A stretch of DNA of 64,000 nucleotides, from positions 14,936 through 78,935 of the forward strand of contig JBDNFI010000042.1 of assembly GCA_041689935.1 (NCBI GenBank), in the 5' to 3' direction. A program made the translations under genes and the position numbers. Shown here piece after piece: positions 16,995 through 25,224 of this stretch; position 1 is the first letter of the stretch, and each line of letters opens with the position of its first letter. The DNA is from CAXBDP01 sp041689935. Its GTDB lineage: Bacteria; Bacteroidota; Bacteroidia; Cytophagales; Cyclobacteriaceae. Under the pieces are notes generated by a model. That model did no database searches and had not been told where the DNA came from. It worked only from the letters and a program-made list of their open reading frames with translations.

Positions 16995-18830
16995 ATGTGT
17001 GGAATAGTCGCTTACATCGGCCATAGAGAAGCCGCTCCAATAATTATAAAAGGGTTAAAAAGATTAGAATACAGAGGCTACGACAGTGCTGGAATCGCTT
17101 TGATGCAAGATCAATTGACCATTTATAAAAAGAAGGGTAAGGTAAGCGAGCTTGAAGATTTTATAAAGGATAAAAATCTTAAGGCCACGGTAGGGATGGG
17201 TCATACCAGATGGGCCACTCATGGAGAGCCAAATGATGCAAATGCCCACCCGCATTATTCCTCAACTGAAAGTCTAGCCATTATTCATAATGGTATTATT
17301 GAGAACTATAGCTCGCTAAAAACGGATCTTATAAACCGCGGACATGTATTTAAAAGCGAAACAGACTCTGAAGTTTTTATTCATTTTATAGAAGAAGTAC
17401 AAACCCAAAATAATTGTAGTTTAGCTGAGGCCGTTAGATTGGCCCTTTCAAAAGTGGTTGGAGCCTATGCTATTGTTGTTTTAAACAAAGATGAACCCAA
17501 TAATTTAATTGCCGCACGTAAAGGAAGCCCCTTGGTAATTGGTGTTGGAAAGGGTGAATATTTCCTCGCCTCTGATGCAACTCCTATTATCGAATATACC
17601 AATGAAGTAATATATTTGGATGACTATCAGATCGCTGAGATAAAAGATGGGGAGCTTCAATTAAAGGATATTCAAGATGTGAAATCAACACCTTATATCC
17701 ATCACTTAAATATGGAATTGGAAGCCATAGAAAAGGGTGGTTTTGAGCATTTCATGTTGAAGGAAATTTTTGAGCAACCTAAATCCATTATGGATTGCAT
17801 GCGCGGGAGGTTGGATGCAAATGCGGGTCGTTTGGTTCTTGGCGGTTTGCGTGAATACATCAACACACTTGTAAAAGCGGACCGCATTATCATCATTGGA
17901 TGTGGCACTAGCTGGCATGCAGGTATGGTCGCTGAATATATGATCGAAGAGTTTTGTCGAATACCGGTAGAGGTTGAGTATGCGTCTGAATTTCGATATA
18001 GAAATCCAATAATCCATGAAGGAGATGTGGTTATCGCTATTTCTCAGTCTGGCGAAACTGCAGACACTCTTGCTGCCATTGAGCTGGCAAAATCAAAAGG
18101 AGCCATAATCTTTGGTATATGTAATGTGGTGGGTTCGTCTATTGCACGCGCGACACATGAAGGATCTTACACACATGCTGGGCCAGAAATTGGGGTGGCA
18201 AGTACCAAAGCGTTCACCGCGCAAATTACGGTACTTAACATGATCGCTTTATTGGTGGCTCAAAAGCGTGGTACGGTAGCGGAAACAAGATTTAGAGAAA
18301 TGCTCGTGGAGATGGAGCAAATTCCATCCAAAATAGAAAGAATTCTAGCCCAAAATGATGAAATAAAAGCCATAGGAGCTCTTTACCAAAATGCCAAAAA
18401 CTTTTTATACTTAGGCCGAGGATATAATTTTCCGGTCGCTTTAGAAGGAGCTCTCAAACTTAAAGAGATTTCTTATATACATGCCGAAGGCTATCCAGCA
18501 GCAGAAATGAAACATGGACCCATTGCGCTAATTGATGAAGAAATGCCAGTTGTATTTATTGCCTTAAAGGACAGCACTTACGATAAAATTGTAAGCAATA
18601 TCCAAGAGGTGAAAGCCCGTAAAGGAAAGGTAATTGCCATAGTTTCTGAAGGAGATACCTTGGTAGCCACTATGGCAGATCATGTGATTGAAATACCTTC
18701 TACAGATGAGGCACTTACGCCTATGCTGTCGGTCGTTCCTCTGCAGTTGCTTTCATACCATATTGCGGTAATGAGAGGCACCAATGTGGATCAGCCGCGA
18801 AATCTTGCTAAATCGGTGACGGTGGAGTAG
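16995..18830 (+). CDS. glmS: Glutamine--fructose-6-phosphate aminotransferase (isomerizing)
   Basis: The 611-residue protein has the complete GlmS layout. Cys2 (MCGIVAYIG) is the glutaminase nucleophile and is followed by RLEYRGYDSAGIA and MGHTRWATHG. Two SIS domains carry GCGTSWHAG with AISQSGETADT, and LGRGYNFPVALEGALKLKEISY; the C-terminus NLAKSVTVE is canonical. The enzyme makes glucosamine-6-phosphate for UDP-GlcNAc. Because Cys2 must be exposed, the start at ATG 16995 is firm. It follows the DUF4270 gene by 15 bases and converges on the 3HCDH-like gene. Confidence 0.97.
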   Translation: MCGIVAYIGHREAAPIIIKGLKRLEYRGYDSAGIALMQDQLTIYKKKGKVSELEDFIKDKNLKATVGMGHTRWATHGEPNDANAHPHYSSTESLAIIHNGIIENYSSLKTDLINRGHVFKSETDSEVFIHFIEEVQTQNNCSLAEAVRLALSKVVGAYAIVVLNKDEPNNLIAARKGSPLVIGVGKGEYFLASDATPIIEYTNEVIYLDDYQIAEIKDGELQLKDIQDVKSTPYIHHLNMELEAIEKGGFEHFMLKEIFEQPKSIMDCMRGRLDANAGRLVLGGLREYINTLVKADRIIIIGCGTSWHAGMVAEYMIEEFCRIPVEVEYASEFRYRNPIIHEGDVVIAISQSGETADTLAAIELAKSKGAIIFGICNVVGSSIARATHEGSYTHAGPEIGVASTKAFTAQITVLNMIALLVAQKRGTVAETRFREMLVEMEQIPSKIERILAQNDEIKAIGALYQNAKNFLYLGRGYNFPVALEGALKLKEISYIHAEGYPAAEMKHGPIALIDEEMPVVFIALKDSTYDKIVSNIQEVKARKGKVIAIVSEGDTLVATMADHVIEIPSTDEALTPMLSVVPLQLLSYHIAVMRGTNVDQPRNLAKSVTVE

Positions 18831-18838
18831 ATTGATAG

Positions 18839-19504
18839 TTAATTCAATTGAGCCTCTTTTTTCAAGAGTGGACAAATTTTATATCGCTCTTCTCTAGTAT
18901 CTTCCCAAAGGGCATTCAGAAGGTGATAAACATTTTTTAATCCGATTTTTTCAGCCCACTCGAATGGCCCCATAGGGTAATTGGTTCCCAACTTCATTCC
19001 TTTATCAATATCTGCTTTATTTGCAGTGCCTTCTTGCAAGGTAAAATATGCTTCATTTATAATCATGCAAACTACACGTGGGCTGATCATACCAACTCTA
19101 TCTTCTATAAACTCCACCTCTGTTTTCAGGTCATGTAGAATTTCACTCACAAAAGCCTTTTGATCCTCTCTGATTATACTTAGTTCTAGAATTGGTCTGT
19201 TGAAAAATGTAGGCAATCCATTAAAGGCCACAAGTACAATCTCGGGTTGGCTATGCTGAGCCAATAAATTATGCAACCCAGTTTTTACTACATTTGCAAA
19301 TAAAATGCAGTCACCAACTTCATATTTTTTATAGAGTTTTAGCCTTTCGGGCGCGTCATCCATACTAAAATCCCAAATGATCACTGGATTTTCTCCAGTA
19401 TCTGGCAAAGGATCTGTAGCTCTGAGAACCCGAGCATCCAAATGTGGGAATTTCAGTTTAAACTCTTCGCTATTCTTGGCGTTTCCAATTACAATCGTGT
19501 GCAT
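18839..19504 (-). CDS. 3-hydroxyacyl-CoA dehydrogenase-like protein lacking the NAD motif
   Basis: I choose ATG 19504 (221 residues); five more residues are possible from 19519. The C-terminal half (residues from about 120: DRVGMISPRVVCMIINEAYF and NYPMGPFEWAEKIGL) matches the helical 3-hydroxyacyl-CoA dehydrogenase C-terminal domain. The N-terminal part begins HTIVIGNAKNSEEF and shows no GxGxxG dinucleotide motif, so the protein may not be a working dehydrogenase. It converges with glmS and diverges from ridA. Confidence 0.7.
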   Translation of the reverse strand: MHTIVIGNAKNSEEFKLKFPHLDARVLRATDPLPDTGENPVIIWDFSMDDAPERLKLYKKYEVGDCILFANVVKTGLHNLLAQHSQPEIVLVAFNGLPTFFNRPILELSIIREDQKAFVSEILHDLKTEVEFIEDRVGMISPRVVCMIINEAYFTLQEGTANKADIDKGMKLGTNYPMGPFEWAEKIGLKNVYHLLNALWEDTREERYKICPLLKKEAQLN

Positions 19505-19603
19505 AATTATTATCTTCAAGGCTAAATTACATATAGATTCAGTTTTAAAAAATTGAGTTCGTTATGAGGGGCTTTATTTATTCAATTAATAATCAACAAT
19601 ACT

Positions 19604-19984
19604 ATGTCAAAGCAAGTTATTATGTCACAAAATGCGCCTGCTCCGATAGGGCCTTATAGCCAAGCAGTAAAAGCAGGTAATACTTTATATGTATCTGGGC
19701 AAATTGCCTTAGATCCAAAATCTGGAGAATTGCATTTGGATAATATCGAAACGGAAACTAAATGGGTGATGAACAATCTTTTGGCTATCTTGGAAGAAGC
19801 TGGAGGAAATTTCCATAATGTGGTAAAGTGTAGCATCTTTGTAAAAGATATGGACAACTTTGCTAAAATAAATGGTGTGTATGGAAGCTATTTCACTGAT
19901 ACTGCTCCCGCAAGAGAGACCGTAGAAGTAGCTCGCTTACCCAAAGATGTGAATGTCGAAATTTCTTGTATTGCAATAATTTAA
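19604..19984 (+). CDS. ridA: RidA-family reactive enamine/imine deaminase
   Basis: The 126 residues match the YjgF/YER057c/UK114 family at full length. Signatures include APAPIGPYSQAVKAGNTLYVSGQI at the start and the C-terminal PARETVEVARLPKDVNVEISCIA; the arginine in ARETVEV is the substrate-carboxylate binding residue of active RidA proteins. The family hydrolyses reactive 2-aminoacrylate and related intermediates from PLP enzymes. It is followed after one base by a small membrane protein gene. Confidence 0.93.
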   Translation: MSKQVIMSQNAPAPIGPYSQAVKAGNTLYVSGQIALDPKSGELHLDNIETETKWVMNNLLAILEEAGGNFHNVVKCSIFVKDMDNFAKINGVYGSYFTDTAPARETVEVARLPKDVNVEISCIAII

Positions 19985-19985
19985 A

Positions 19986-20483
19986 ATGAACCTCTGGCCA
20001 ATTTATACAGAAACAATCGTACTATCCTACGACCGCCAAACTTTGCTATTAAAGTTGGACGAAGCTATTAGCCATTTTTCCGAAGGGCCAAGAATGGATA
20101 ATCCCAAAGAAGATCTAGATAAATTATTCAATGGTGCATTGAATGAAACGGGATTTAAGATTTCTAAAAGAATTAAACATGCTGAAAATTTTCTTCCGCT
20201 GATAAGTGGTGAAATAGAATCAGCCTCATCGGGCAGTATTTTATTTCTCACGTATCGGTGTTTTTTTAGCACACTTATGTTTTTGGGCTTTTGGTCGGTG
20301 ATTTCCCTAATAGCAGGTTTTATTTTTATTTTCCCTGGCGAAAATTTTTCTACTGGTCTCTCTTTGGTGGCTTTTGGGATAGGTCAATATATATTATCAA
20401 TGTTTTTTTTCTATAGGCAAGTAAACGAAAGCAGGAAAGTGCTTTTCGATATTTTGGAGATTGAAATGGTGAATATTATTTAA
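19986..20483 (+). CDS. Two-helix membrane protein of unknown function
   Basis: A 165-residue protein I do not recognise. The first about 85 residues are soluble and charged; two transmembrane segments follow (about 90-115 and 120-142), then a short C-terminal helix. It starts one base after the ridA stop codon and is probably co-translated with it. Its stop lies about 25 bases ahead of the gltX promoter element. Confidence 0.65.
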   Translation: MNLWPIYTETIVLSYDRQTLLLKLDEAISHFSEGPRMDNPKEDLDKLFNGALNETGFKISKRIKHAENFLPLISGEIESASSGSILFLTYRCFFSTLMFLGFWSVISLIAGFIFIFPGENFSTGLSLVAFGIGQYILSMFFFYRQVNESRKVLFDILEIEMVNII

Positions 20484-20508
20484 TCGAGCATAAAAGGCTA
20501 TTATTTTG

Positions 20509-20516
20509 TACTTTTG
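20509..20516 (+). promoter_or_regulatory. Candidate -7 element for gltX
   Basis: TACTTTTG fits TAnnTTTG and lies 18 bases upstream of the ATG at 20535. It covers a TTG at 20514 that opens the same frame; if the promoter is real, that TTG cannot be the start codon. Confidence 0.55.
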
Positions 20517-20534
20517 CAGCCGAATAAGGAAATT

Positions 20535-22073
20535 ATGCAAAGAGAAGTTAGAGTTAGGTTCGCTCCATCACCAACAGGAGCTCTACATATAGGAGGTTTA
20601 AGAACAGCCCTCTATAACTATTTATTTGCCAAAAAACATGGTGGTAGATTTATTTTAAGGATTGAAGATACAGATCAAACACGCTTTGTGCCTGGAGCCG
20701 AAGAGTATATAAAGGAGTCATTGGAATGGTGCGGCATTTCTCCAGACGAAGACCCTTGGCAAGGGGGTAGCAATGGGCCATATCGACAGTCTGAGCGCAA
20801 ACCATCCTACATGGAGTATGCAATGCAATTGGTAGAGGCTGGGCATGCATACTATGCATTCGATACGGAGGAAGAATTAAACGCTATGCGTGAAAGGTTA
20901 AAAGCTGCTCGTGTAGTAACTCCTCAATACAATAGCATTACAAGGACTACTATGAATAATTCCTTGACTTTACCTGAGGATGAGGTGAAGGCAAGATTAG
21001 CTGCTGGTGAGCCCTTCGTTATTCGCGTTAAAATACCTAGAAAAGAAGAAGTTCGTCTTAATGATCTGATAAGAGGCTGGGTAATGGTACATTCCTCTAC
21101 CTTGGATGACAAAGTATTGATGAAATCAGATGGCATGCCTACGTATCATTTGGCAAATATTGTTGATGATCATTTGATGGGAATCACACACGTGATCCGC
21201 GGCGAAGAATGGCTACCATCAGCACCATTGCATGTGTTGATGTATAAGTTTTTTGGATGGGAAGATACAATGCCGCATTTCTGCCACCTCCCGCTGCTCC
21301 TGAAACCAGATGGAAATGGAAAATTGAGTAAGCGTGACGCAGAAAAACATGGTTTTCCTATATTTCCTCTTGAATGGACAGATCCTACTTCTAATGAGAA
21401 GGTAGCTGGTTTTAGGGAAGAGGGGTATCTGCCGGAAGCGATGATCAATTTTCTAGCCTTCCTAGGCTGGAATCCTGGCACCAATCAAGAAATGTTTAGC
21501 AAGGAAGAGCTCGTGGAAGCATTTACAATCGAACGAATCGGTAAGTCAGGCACAAAATTCGATATCAATAAAGCTAAATGGTACAATCAGCAGTATATTA
21601 GGCTCATGTCTGATGCAGAACTAGCCAAATCGCTACAAGATCAATTGCAAGCTAGAAATTTGAACGTACCATTTGCTATGGTAGAAAAAATTAGCGGTTT
21701 ATTAAAGGAGCGAATCACCTTTACCTACGAACTGTGGGCAGAAAGTCAATACTTTTTTGAGTTGCCAACCGAATATGATGAAAAGGTAGCTGCTAAAAAG
21801 TGGAATCCAGATGTATTGAATGTGCTTGAAAAGTTTTCAAGTGAAATTGATCATAAAAGTAAAATTTCCGCAGAGGAAGCAAAGGAAATTTTAACCAAAA
21901 TACTAGAGGAACTAGGAATCGGATTGGGCAAAGTGATGCAAGGTATCCGCTTAGCACTTACAGGCGTAGGAGCAGGGCCAGATTTGATGGAATTAATTGC
22001 TCTTCTTGGACCAAAAGAAATTACTACTCGCGTAGACATAGCCAAAACTAAATTAATTACGTATCTTAGTTAA
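20535..22073 (+). CDS. gltX: Glutamate--tRNA ligase
   Basis: The 512-residue product starts at ATG 20535 with MQREVRVRFAPSPTGALHIG, the class I synthetase HIGH region. The KMSKS-equivalent is GNGKLSKRDAEKHG (about residue 260), and the family-specific EEWLPSAPLHVLMY and anticodon-binding C-terminal half are present. It charges tRNA-Glu. One antisense GCGGGAGG lies at 21287. A small conserved acidic/basic protein gene follows after three bases. Confidence 0.97.
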   Translation: MQREVRVRFAPSPTGALHIGGLRTALYNYLFAKKHGGRFILRIEDTDQTRFVPGAEEYIKESLEWCGISPDEDPWQGGSNGPYRQSERKPSYMEYAMQLVEAGHAYYAFDTEEELNAMRERLKAARVVTPQYNSITRTTMNNSLTLPEDEVKARLAAGEPFVIRVKIPRKEEVRLNDLIRGWVMVHSSTLDDKVLMKSDGMPTYHLANIVDDHLMGITHVIRGEEWLPSAPLHVLMYKFFGWEDTMPHFCHLPLLLKPDGNGKLSKRDAEKHGFPIFPLEWTDPTSNEKVAGFREEGYLPEAMINFLAFLGWNPGTNQEMFSKEELVEAFTIERIGKSGTKFDINKAKWYNQQYIRLMSDAELAKSLQDQLQARNLNVPFAMVEKISGLLKERITFTYELWAESQYFFELPTEYDEKVAAKKWNPDVLNVLEKFSSEIDHKSKISAEEAKEILTKILEELGIGLGKVMQGIRLALTGVGAGPDLMELIALLGPKEITTRVDIAKTKLITYLS

Positions 22074-22076
22074 TGT

Positions 22077-22301
22077 ATGGCAAAGAAAACAGAAAAAGAT
22101 AAAAAGGATAAAAAACCTAGGGTTAATCCAGAGTTGGAAGGTTTTGAATTGAATATCGATTCATTTGGTGAGTTAACCTCGACATTTAATATCGATCGAA
22201 TAAATGAATTTCTAAATAGAAATGTGGAGGACAAGAAGCTTAAAGATCGCGAAGATATTGAAGAGATAAAGGGCGAAGAAAATAAGAAAGAGGATAAATA
22301 G
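22077..22301 (+). CDS. Small charged protein, conserved downstream of gltX
   Basis: A 74-residue, highly charged protein with a lysine-rich N-terminus, a central ELEGFELNIDSFGELTS segment and an acidic/lysine C-terminus. It has no cysteines and no membrane segment. I recall similar short proteins in Bacteroidota but know of no assigned function. It begins three bases after the gltX stop. Its stop codon lies inside a terminator hairpin. Confidence 0.65.
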   Translation: MAKKTEKDKKDKKPRVNPELEGFELNIDSFGELTSTFNIDRINEFLNRNVEDKKLKDREDIEEIKGEENKKEDK

Positions 22302-22313
22302 TCCTCTTTTCTA
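22287..22313. terminator. Bidirectional terminator between gltX operon and methyltransferase-like gene
   Basis: An eight-base-pair stem (AAAGAGGA / TCCTCTTT) with a seven-base loop spans the stop codon of the small charged protein and reaches the stop of the convergent minus-strand gene. T-rich sequence follows on both strands. Confidence 0.6.
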
Positions 22314-22919
22314 TTTTAAGCTAGGTAGCAACATAGGTACCTGATCCTGATACGATTTGTATTCATCTCCATATTCGTACACTAATTTACGCTCCTCGAA
22401 ATAGATTCCAATCAGGATATAAGTAAATACTGAAATAAAATTGATGAGATTTACAAAGGTTGGAAAATAGAATAGGACTCCTAAGAATAGTAAAATAGTA
22501 CCGCAATAAAGAGGGTGTCTTACATAGGCCAATAATCCATTTCTTTTTAGCTTCTTTACTGATATTGGCAAGTCGTTAAAGTCAATGCCTAAAAACTCTC
22601 TGATTCCATAACTTTTCATGGCAATTCTACCAATAAGCAAACCGTAGGTCACAAACATTAACCCTATAAACTCCAAAACCACAGATGATTCGAAGAGAAT
22701 TGAGCTAGGAAGAAGTATACTAAAGCATAAGATACCAGTCAATGAGAGAAAGGCGAAAATAGTACATAAAAACCTGTAATATCTTTTAAGTATTGGTAAT
22801 GCTTCTGTTAATTTTTCTTTTACTAGCTTGTTAGCAAATAAGGAATGCAAAAGCCCAAAAAGTGCCCAAGCAAGAATGAGCAAAGAAAAATTGCTATCAA
22901 CAGTAATGACAAAGTTCAC
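22311..22919 (-). CDS. Isoprenylcysteine carboxyl methyltransferase/NnrU-like membrane protein
   Basis: I start at GTG 22919 (202 residues); a TTG at 22958 is the only upstream alternative in frame. Five or six transmembrane segments are seen. The C-terminal part has LLAYVRHPLYCGTILLFLG and YFEERKLVYEYGDEYKSYQ, the signature of ICMT/PEMT-type membrane methyltransferases that bind S-adenosylmethionine; the N-terminal ALFGLLHSLFA resembles NnrU proteins. The acceptor substrate is unknown. It is monocistronic and divergent from the saccharopine-dehydrogenase-like gene. Confidence 0.7.
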   Translation of the reverse strand: MNFVITVDSNFSLLILAWALFGLLHSLFANKLVKEKLTEALPILKRYYRFLCTIFAFLSLTGILCFSILLPSSILFESSVVLEFIGLMFVTYGLLIGRIAMKSYGIREFLGIDFNDLPISVKKLKRNGLLAYVRHPLYCGTILLFLGVLFYFPTFVNLINFISVFTYILIGIYFEERKLVYEYGDEYKSYQDQVPMLLPSLK

Positions 22920-22988
22920 TTTGATTGGTATTAAATTGTTTTTTGGAATCAAAAGCAAATACGTCCAAAATTTCTACAAAATCAACTA

Positions 22989-24203
22989 ATGAAAGACTTA
23001 AAATTAGCCATTGTAAGCGAGGATAAGGTGCCTATCGATAGAAGATGTGCAATTGTCCCCGCGCATGCCAAGGAAATTCAAGAAAAGTATCCAAACATCA
23101 AGATAGTTTTTCAGCCAAGTAAGGTGCGTGCTTTTACGGCTGCCGAATACTTATTCGATGGCATTGAAGCAAAAGAAGATTTGCTGGATTGTGATATCAT
23201 GCTAGGGGTGAAAGAAGTACCAAAAGAAAGGCTGATTGTAGGTAAAACCTATTTTTTCTTCAGCCATACCATCAAAAAGCAATCCTACAATCAGAAGTTG
23301 CTAAGAGCAATTGTCGATAAAAACATAAGATTGATTGATTACGAATGTTTGGTGGATTCCAATGGTCAGCGGATTATCGCTTTTGGTCGGTATGCAGGAA
23401 TAGTTGGTGCCTATAATGCTATTTGGACTTATGGGCAGCGAACCTCCTTATTCAATCTAAAAAGAGCGAAAGATTGCTTCGATTTGGCCGCTCTAAAGCA
23501 AGAGTTTGCCAAGGTGCAATTACCTCCCGTCAAAATTATTATCACAGGTGGAGGAAGAGTTGCTAAGGGAGCAACCGAAGTTTTGGAAGGCATGAATATT
23601 AAAATGGTTTCTCCTCATGATTTTATCAGTAAATCTTTTTCTTACCCTGTATATACCCAATTGGATAGTGCAGATTATCACTTTAGAAAAGATGGCGAAG
23701 CTTTTGATTCTCAGGATTTTTATGCCCATCCTGAAAATTACGAAGGTGATTTTATCAAATATGCTCAAAATGCGAATATACTAATTGCGGCGGCCTATTG
23801 GCATCCAAAAGCACCTAAGCTGTTTAGTGGAGAGGATATGCGGAGTGATCGTTTTAGTATCAAGGTAATTGCAGATATTACATGCGATATTGACGGATCT
23901 ATTCCTAGTACCAAAATGCCGACGACTATCGATGATCCTGTATATGACTACTGCCCAGAAAAAGGGACGATCGAAACCGCTTTTTCGAGCCAAAAGCATA
24001 TCAATGTGATGGCCATTGATAATTTGCCCTGTGAATTGCCACGGGATTCGTCGCGCGATTTTGGTCGGATGTTTATAGATGGAGTATTACCCGCCTTACT
24101 TAATGGAGATACAGAAAAAATTAACGAGCGGGCAACCATTTGCGAAAATGGTACACTAACTCAGAGGTATGCATACCTTCAAGAGTACTTAGACGGTCGG
24201 TAG
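22989..24203 (+). CDS. Saccharopine dehydrogenase / alanine dehydrogenase-like NAD(P) oxidoreductase
   Basis: A 404-residue enzyme of the AlaDh/PNT-like superfamily. The N-terminal catalytic part has IVSEDKVPIDRRCAIVP and ECLVDSNGQRIIAFGRYAGIVGA; the nucleotide-binding motif is IIITGGGRVAKGATEVL (about residue 190). The best resemblance is to lysine-forming saccharopine dehydrogenase (lysine-oxoglutarate reductase type), with alanine dehydrogenase as the main alternative. The 3' end lies 32 bases before the deoC start, so the two are likely co-transcribed. It contains a near-match ACGGGAGG (antisense) at 23523. Confidence 0.72.
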   Translation: MKDLKLAIVSEDKVPIDRRCAIVPAHAKEIQEKYPNIKIVFQPSKVRAFTAAEYLFDGIEAKEDLLDCDIMLGVKEVPKERLIVGKTYFFFSHTIKKQSYNQKLLRAIVDKNIRLIDYECLVDSNGQRIIAFGRYAGIVGAYNAIWTYGQRTSLFNLKRAKDCFDLAALKQEFAKVQLPPVKIIITGGGRVAKGATEVLEGMNIKMVSPHDFISKSFSYPVYTQLDSADYHFRKDGEAFDSQDFYAHPENYEGDFIKYAQNANILIAAAYWHPKAPKLFSGEDMRSDRFSIKVIADITCDIDGSIPSTKMPTTIDDPVYDYCPEKGTIETAFSSQKHINVMAIDNLPCELPRDSSRDFGRMFIDGVLPALLNGDTEKINERATICENGTLTQRYAYLQEYLDGR

Positions 24204-24235
24204 CAAAAGCTTCGAAAACATATAAATTATTAGAA

Positions 24236-24901
24236 ATGAAAAATCTATCATCCTATATTGAGCAAACTAATTTGAAGCCTATTTTTACCGATGCTGATGT
24301 TTATCAATTGGTAGAAGATGCGGCTAAATACAAGTTTCATGGGATATGTCTTCCGCCTTTTTGGGTAAAAAAGGCTAAGCGAGAAATTAGCGGGAGGGAT
24401 ATTGCCTTGGTGACTGTCATTGGTTTTCCATTAGGCTACAATATGACTGAGACAAAAATGGAAGAAGCCAAAATTGCCTTAAATGACGGAGCGGACGAAT
24501 TAGATATGGTGATGAATATATCCGCTTTCAAAGCTGGAATGCCTTGGGTCAAAATCGAGATGGCTAAATTGGCCAACTTAGCACATCAAAATGATGCGCT
24601 ACTGAAAGTAATTATCGAAACTGCGTATTTGTCTGACGATGAAATCGTGAAAGCTTGTTTGGTTTGTCGCGATGCAGGGGTTGATTTTGTGAAGACTTCC
24701 ACAGGCTTTGCTGCCCATGGAGCAAAATTGGAGCATATTAAATTGATGAGAGAAACCTTGCCAATTACTGTTGGAATCAAAGCTTCTGGAGGGATTAAAG
24801 ATTATAAAACAGCCATGAAATTAATCGAAGCAGGAGCAGATAGAATTGGCACTTCTTCCGGGGTGTCTATAGTAAATGAAGCAACCATACCGAATCCATG
24901 A
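24236..24901 (+). CDS. deoC: Deoxyribose-phosphate aldolase
   Basis: The start at ATG 24236 (221 residues) fits the family, whose N-terminus reads like LSSYIEQTNLKP; a longer frame from 24140 would overlap the previous gene. DeoC splits 2-deoxyribose-5-phosphate to glyceraldehyde-3-phosphate and acetaldehyde through a Schiff base. The active lysine is in DFVKTSTGF (about 151), with the proton-relay lysine in GIKASGGIKD (about 180). It overlaps acyP by four bases (ATGA). One sense GCGGGAGG is at 24390. Confidence 0.93.
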   Translation: MKNLSSYIEQTNLKPIFTDADVYQLVEDAAKYKFHGICLPPFWVKKAKREISGRDIALVTVIGFPLGYNMTETKMEEAKIALNDGADELDMVMNISAFKAGMPWVKIEMAKLANLAHQNDALLKVIIETAYLSDDEIVKACLVCRDAGVDFVKTSTGFAAHGAKLEHIKLMRETLPITVGIKASGGIKDYKTAMKLIEAGADRIGTSSGVSIVNEATIPNP

Positions 24902-25167
24902 AATCCATAAATATATCTGTATTCGGCAAAGTGCAAGGAGTGTTCTTCCGCGCGGCTACGTTAAGATTAGCTATTGAGCTTAATTTGAAAGGATCTGTGC
25001 AAAACAAATCTGATGGGAGTGTGTACATAGAAGCGGAAGGGATGGATGAAAATATAGAACAATTCCTAAGCTGGTGCCACACCGGCCCTGAGAACTCAGT
25101 TATTTCGCATGTAGAAGTTCAGGAGAAAGGATTTAGAAATTTTTCTGCTTTTTTACTGAAGCAATAA
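24898..25167 (+). CDS. acyP: Acylphosphatase
   Basis: The 89 residues form a complete acylphosphatase. The phosphate-binding loop is GKVQGVFFRAAT (about residues 10-21) with the catalytic arginine of FFR, and the catalytic asparagine lies in KGSVQNKSDGSVYIEAEG. It hydrolyses acyl phosphates. Translation is coupled to deoC through an ATGA overlap. A terminator serving the convergent M14 gene begins two bases after its stop codon. Confidence 0.92.
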   Translation: MKSINISVFGKVQGVFFRAATLRLAIELNLKGSVQNKSDGSVYIEAEGMDENIEQFLSWCHTGPENSVISHVEVQEKGFRNFSAFLLKQ

Positions 25168-25201
25168 AAAAGTGCTACTCGTTTGCAACAAGTAGCACTT
25201 T
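25163..25201 (-). terminator. Terminator of the M14 peptidase gene
   Basis: An 11-base-pair perfect stem (AAAGTGCTACT / AGTAGCACTTT at 25169-25179 and 25191-25201) with an 11-base loop. On the minus strand it is followed by TTTTTT (25170-25165), so it ends the minus-strand peptidase transcript. It may also stop acyP read-through on the plus strand, although the T-tract there is poor. Confidence 0.8.
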
Positions 25202-25224
25202 CTCTAAGCATTCAGTATTATCAC

